A stretch of DNA of 64,000 nucleotides from Micromonospora sp. C31 (lineage in GTDB: Bacteria; Actinomycetota; Actinomycetes; Mycobacteriales; Micromonosporaceae), in contig NZ_JAGPXN010000008.1 of NCBI RefSeq assembly GCF_018070575.1, forward strand, positions 124,001 to 188,000, in the 5' to 3' direction. The notes under the pieces are model-generated. The model saw only the letters and a list, made by a program, of their open reading frames with translations, had not been told where the DNA came from and searched no databases. Both the position numbers and the translations under genes were made by a program. This document shows, piece by piece, positions 61,418 to 64,000 of this stretch; positions within the stretch are counted from its first letter, which is position 1; the number at the start of each line of letters is the position of its first letter.

Positions 61418-61705
61418 TCACTCGTCCGGGGAGGCAGGCGGGGTGTTGTTCTGTTCGGTGTCGTACGGCAGGTCGTGCTCGTCGCCGGTCGGGGCGTCGT
61501 CGCCCTCCCCACCGCCCGGCACCGCGTCACTGCCGGGGTCGCCGGAGTCCTGGGTGACCTGCACGTCGTCGAAGGGCAGCAGGGGCTCGGCCCACGGGAA
61601 GACCACGTACCAGAGCAGGGCCACCATCGCGCTGGCGATCAGCAGGCTGCCGACGAGCTTGCCGGGCAGCCCGAAGGGGAGCTTGCGCCAGATCCAGGCG
61701 TACAC
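61418..61705 (-). CDS. Small membrane protein upstream of trpG
   Basis: A 95-residue protein with a short basic N-terminus (MYAWIWRKLPFGLPGKLVG), one hydrophobic helix (about 19-39, SLLIASAMVALLWYVVFPW), and an acidic, Gly/Pro-rich extracellular tail. I do not recognise its function; similar short proteins are found between trpG and sortase in other actinobacteria as far as I recall. It starts with GTG 61705, two bases after the sortase stop, and ends seven bases before trpG. The three genes therefore look like one operon. Confidence 0.65.
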   Translation of the reverse strand: MYAWIWRKLPFGLPGKLVGSLLIASAMVALLWYVVFPWAEPLLPFDDVQVTQDSGDPGSDAVPGGGEGDDAPTGDEHDLPYDTEQNNTPPASPDE

Positions 61706-61707
61706 CG

Positions 61708-63777
61708 TCAGGCCCCCAACTCGGCCGGGCGTCCCGCCGACTTCGGCTGGCTGCGGGCCAGCTCGGCGTGGATGATCAGGCGCTGGTAGTTGTCGAACTT
61801 CGGGTTGCAGGTCGTCAGGGTGAGCATCGCCTTGGTCGGCTTCTTCCCGGGCTTGCCCGGTACCGGCGCCACCACCTCGACCTGGGTGGGCTTGACGATG
61901 TGGTTGTCGGTCACCTTGTAGATGTGCCAGTCGTTCTTGCCCTCCACCACGATGGCGTCACCGTCGTGCAGCTCGTCGAGTCGCCAGAAGGTGGCGCGGT
62001 TGCGGTGCCCGGCGACGGAGAAGTTGCCGACCTTGCCCGGCAGGGCGCTGGACGGGTAGTGGCCCGGCGCGTAGCGGATGTCCTTCTGCGTGACGCCCTC
62101 GACGACGACCCAGTTCTTGTCGAGCTTGGGGATGTAGAGCCCGGCGATGGGCTTGCCCTGCACGGGCGGCTTCGGCTTGGTGGAAGTGGACGCGCTCGCC
62201 GACGGCGCGACCGTCGGGTCGCCTTCGGGACCCCAGGCCTGTGCCAGTTGCTGGCTGAGGTCGGTCTGGTGGGCGTCGACGATCGCCGACTTGCCCCAGA
62301 CCTCGTAGCTGGCGAAGAGCAGCACCACCAGGCCGAAGGTGATCAGCAGCTCGCCGCTGATCCGGATGCCGGTACGCAGCCGGGTGCCCAGCGACGGTCG
62401 GGTGAGTTCCGAGTAGACGCTCCTGTAGCCCTCTCCGGTCTGCTCCGGGCGGAGCTGGACGACCCGCTCACCCCGGCGCGGCCGAGGCTGCTCGGCGGCG
62501 GGACCGTCGGAGCTTTCCGGCTCGTCCGTCCTGGGCGGACGCGGCACCGCGCCCATCAGGGCGGTCGACTCGACGAGCGCGGCCGGGGCGGTCGGCGTAC
62601 GCCCGGGGACGGCCGGGATCAGGGCGGTGGCCCCGGGATCGACGTCGGAGCCGGGGGCGGCCGGGGAGGTCGGAGTCGACGGGCCGGTGGCCGCCGCGCC
62701 CACCTTGGGGATGACGGCGGTCGGCGCGTCGCCGGCCGGCCGGCCTTCCCGGGCGGCGGCTCGATCGACCGGTGGGCGGCGGGAGTGCTGCCCGCTGTCG
62801 GCGTCGGTGACGCCCGGCCGTCGGAGGTCGTCGGACGGCGGGGCGGACGGCGGGGCGGGCGGCCGGACCGGGCCGGCGCCGGACGACGGCGGGGCGGACG
62901 GCCGGACGGGGCCGGTGCCGGACCACGGCGGTGGCCCGCCGGCGCCGGGCCTGGCGGGTGAGCCGGAACCGGCCGGGCCGGGCGGGCGGAAGTCGGTGGA
63001 GTCCGGGCGGTCGAAGCCCGGGGCATCGGAACGACGGGGGTTGCCGGGCCCACGCCGGTCGAAGCCAACAGCTTCGGGGCGGTCGAAGCCGGCGGGCCGG
63101 TCGAAGCCTGCGGGCGCCGGGCGGTCGAGGTCGCCGGATCCGCGCCGGTCGAAGTCGGCGGGGCGGGGTCGGCCGGGTTCCGTCGGCTCCTCGCGCCCGA
63201 AGCTGGCGGGGCCGGGGTGCCCGAGGTCGTCAGGACCGCGTCGGCCCGAGTGGTGAGGGTCGTGTCGGCTTGAGTCGGCGGGGCCGGGCCGCCCGAAGGT
63301 GGCGGGGCCGGTTCGGCCGGCGTCCCTGTGGCCGGGCTGACCGGAGTCCGTGGGGCCGGGCCGGCCGGGTTCGCTGGGCCGGGCGGGGCTCGTGGTGGGG
63401 CGGGGCTGGTCGGCGCTCGGGAACCGGCCGGGATTCGCGGGCCGGCCCGGCTCGGGTGTGGAACGGGCGGGGTCGGGCACGGCGTGCGACCACCCGACGG
63501 AGGGGCCGACGGGCGGGCGGCCGTCACCGACGGTCGGGTGGGGCCCGTGTGGCGGACGGGGAGCCGGGGAGCGGGGTGGGAGCGTGGGCTCCGGCCAGGC
63601 GCCGGCCGGCGCGGGCGGGGCCGGCGCGGGCGGGGCCGGCGCGGGCGGGGCCGGGGCGGGCCGGGCCGGGGCGGGCCCGGACCGGTCGACCTTGGGCAGG
63701 ATGGCGGTCGGCCCGTCAGCCTGGTCGCGGTGGCGACCGTCGCGGTTCTCGGGCCAGTCGTCCGGTCGGCGAGTCAC
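61708..63777 (-). CDS. srtE: Class E sortase with long disordered N-terminus
   Basis: A 689-residue class E sortase. Residues about 1-460 are low-complexity and rich in Pro, Gly, Arg and Asp, with repeats such as [16 protein letters not shown] and GFDRP-type units. One membrane helix lies at about 474-496 ([20 protein letters not shown]), and the sortase domain runs from about 540 to 680. His591 is in SVAGHRN, Cys657 in TLTTCNP, and an Arg in QRLIIHAE completes the triad. Class E sortases of actinobacteria anchor LAXTG-type proteins to the wall; a cytoplasmic part this long is unusual. The GTG start overlaps the upstream DUF881 gene stop by four bases. Confidence 0.9.
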   Translation of the reverse strand: MTRRPDDWPENRDGRHRDQADGPTAILPKVDRSGPAPARPAPAPPAPAPPAPAPPAPAGAWPEPTLPPRSPAPRPPHGPHPTVGDGRPPVGPSVGWSHAVPDPARSTPEPGRPANPGRFPSADQPRPTTSPARPSEPGRPGPTDSGQPGHRDAGRTGPATFGRPGPADSSRHDPHHSGRRGPDDLGHPGPASFGREEPTEPGRPRPADFDRRGSGDLDRPAPAGFDRPAGFDRPEAVGFDRRGPGNPRRSDAPGFDRPDSTDFRPPGPAGSGSPARPGAGGPPPWSGTGPVRPSAPPSSGAGPVRPPAPPSAPPSDDLRRPGVTDADSGQHSRRPPVDRAAAREGRPAGDAPTAVIPKVGAAATGPSTPTSPAAPGSDVDPGATALIPAVPGRTPTAPAALVESTALMGAVPRPPRTDEPESSDGPAAEQPRPRRGERVVQLRPEQTGEGYRSVYSELTRPSLGTRLRTGIRISGELLITFGLVVLLFASYEVWGKSAIVDAHQTDLSQQLAQAWGPEGDPTVAPSASASTSTKPKPPVQGKPIAGLYIPKLDKNWVVVEGVTQKDIRYAPGHYPSSALPGKVGNFSVAGHRNRATFWRLDELHDGDAIVVEGKNDWHIYKVTDNHIVKPTQVEVVAPVPGKPGKKPTKAMLTLTTCNPKFDNYQRLIIHAELARSQPKSAGRPAELGA

Positions 63778-64000
63778 CGGGGCACCGTCGCCGAGCGCAG
63801 CGTGGTCGAGTCCTCGAACGCTGGCACGGTCACCGTGGAGACCGCTTCCTTGTAACCGAGCTTGTAGTCGTCGACCAGGTCCCTGAACAACCGGACTCCC
63901 TGAGAGTCGGCGAGGGCCTGCTGAAGGGCAGCGGGATCGCCGATTGCTACGATCTTGAATGGCGGGGAGTACACCCGGCCGTGCAGCAGCAGGGTGTTAC
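63774..64000 (-). CDS. DUF881 family protein, C-terminal end (partial)
   Basis: The frame runs off the right edge of the window, so only about 75 C-terminal residues are visible. They contain the DUF881 end features [21 protein letters not shown] and [24 protein letters not shown]881 proteins are membrane-anchored and usually neighbour division and cell-wall genes in actinobacteria. The stop overlaps the sortase start by four bases. Function is not known. Confidence 0.8.
   Translation of the reverse strand, partial: NTLLLHGRVYSPPFKIVAIGDPAALQQALADSQGVRLFRDLVDDYKLGYKEAVSTVTVPAFEDSTTLRSATVPR

Overview
This is a very GC-rich actinobacterial chromosome segment, most likely from the family Micromonosporaceae (Micromonospora-like), from the replication-origin-proximal arm. 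It opens inside the 3' end of gyrA, followed by the DUF3566 gene, tRNA-Ile(GAT), a DLW-39 micro-gene and tRNA-Ala(TGC). It closes with the fhaA-fhaB-pstP-rodA-pbpA-pknA-pknB cell-wall/signalling operon, trpG, a class E sortase and a DUF881 gene. In other actinobacteria these two blocks lie close together near oriC; here about 49 kb of other genes separate them. A near-consensus parS site at 15233-15248 fits an origin-proximal position. Family placement is inference from gene content and order, not a database result.

Layout. 1-1.8 kb: gyrA end, DUF3566, two tRNAs. 1.9-11 kb: GrpB-like protein, methyltransferase, HAD phosphatase, Sua5, CBS protein, metallo-hydrolase and a giant CtpI-like P-type ATPase with a degenerate second ATPase half. 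11-19 kb: MFS transporter behind a SoxR/MerR-type operator, small membrane genes, tandem repeats, YbaK editing protein, parS, DsbA-like protein, SufE, CBS protein, proS. 19-25 kb: paired roadblock proteins, SGNH hydrolase, rhodanese, an ECF sigma factor with a membrane propeller partner, VanZ. 25-33 kb: leucine/isovalerate catabolic cluster (TetR, biotin carboxylase, HMG-CoA lyase, carboxyltransferase, acyl-CoA dehydrogenase) interrupted by an unrelated putative HTH/coiled-coil gene island. 33-46 kb: XRE-STAND-TPR regulator, MarR/YceI pair, GCS2-family ligase, membrane proteins, two non-kinase PASTA proteins, XRE-DUF397 pair. 46-50 kb: secreted subtilase and a two-gene glycan operon. 50-64 kb: tRNA-Leu(CAG) and the cell-wall operon.

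How the genes work together. The fhaA-pknB run is built from short gaps and 4-base overlaps, so phosphatase, FHA adaptors, SEDS polymerase, transpeptidase and two Ser/Thr kinases are probably co-expressed; the stand-alone PASTA proteins at 41-42 kb may bind the same cell-wall ligands as PknB. The 25-33 kb cluster would take isovaleryl-CoA to acetoacetate, but its biotin carboxylase has no carrier domain and no hydratase gene is present. ProS and a free-standing ProX-like editing protein lie within 4 kb.

Regulatory architecture. At least nine genes have a TANNNT hexamer 6-7 bases before the start codon and no obvious Shine-Dalgarno, suggesting leaderless transcripts. Several perfect stem-loops end operons. 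Two related GGAAGGG palindromes, a long TGATCAAGAGGTT inverted repeat and two tandem-repeat arrays occupy intergenic spaces. I see no CRISPR array, prophage, transposase or biosynthetic gene cluster.
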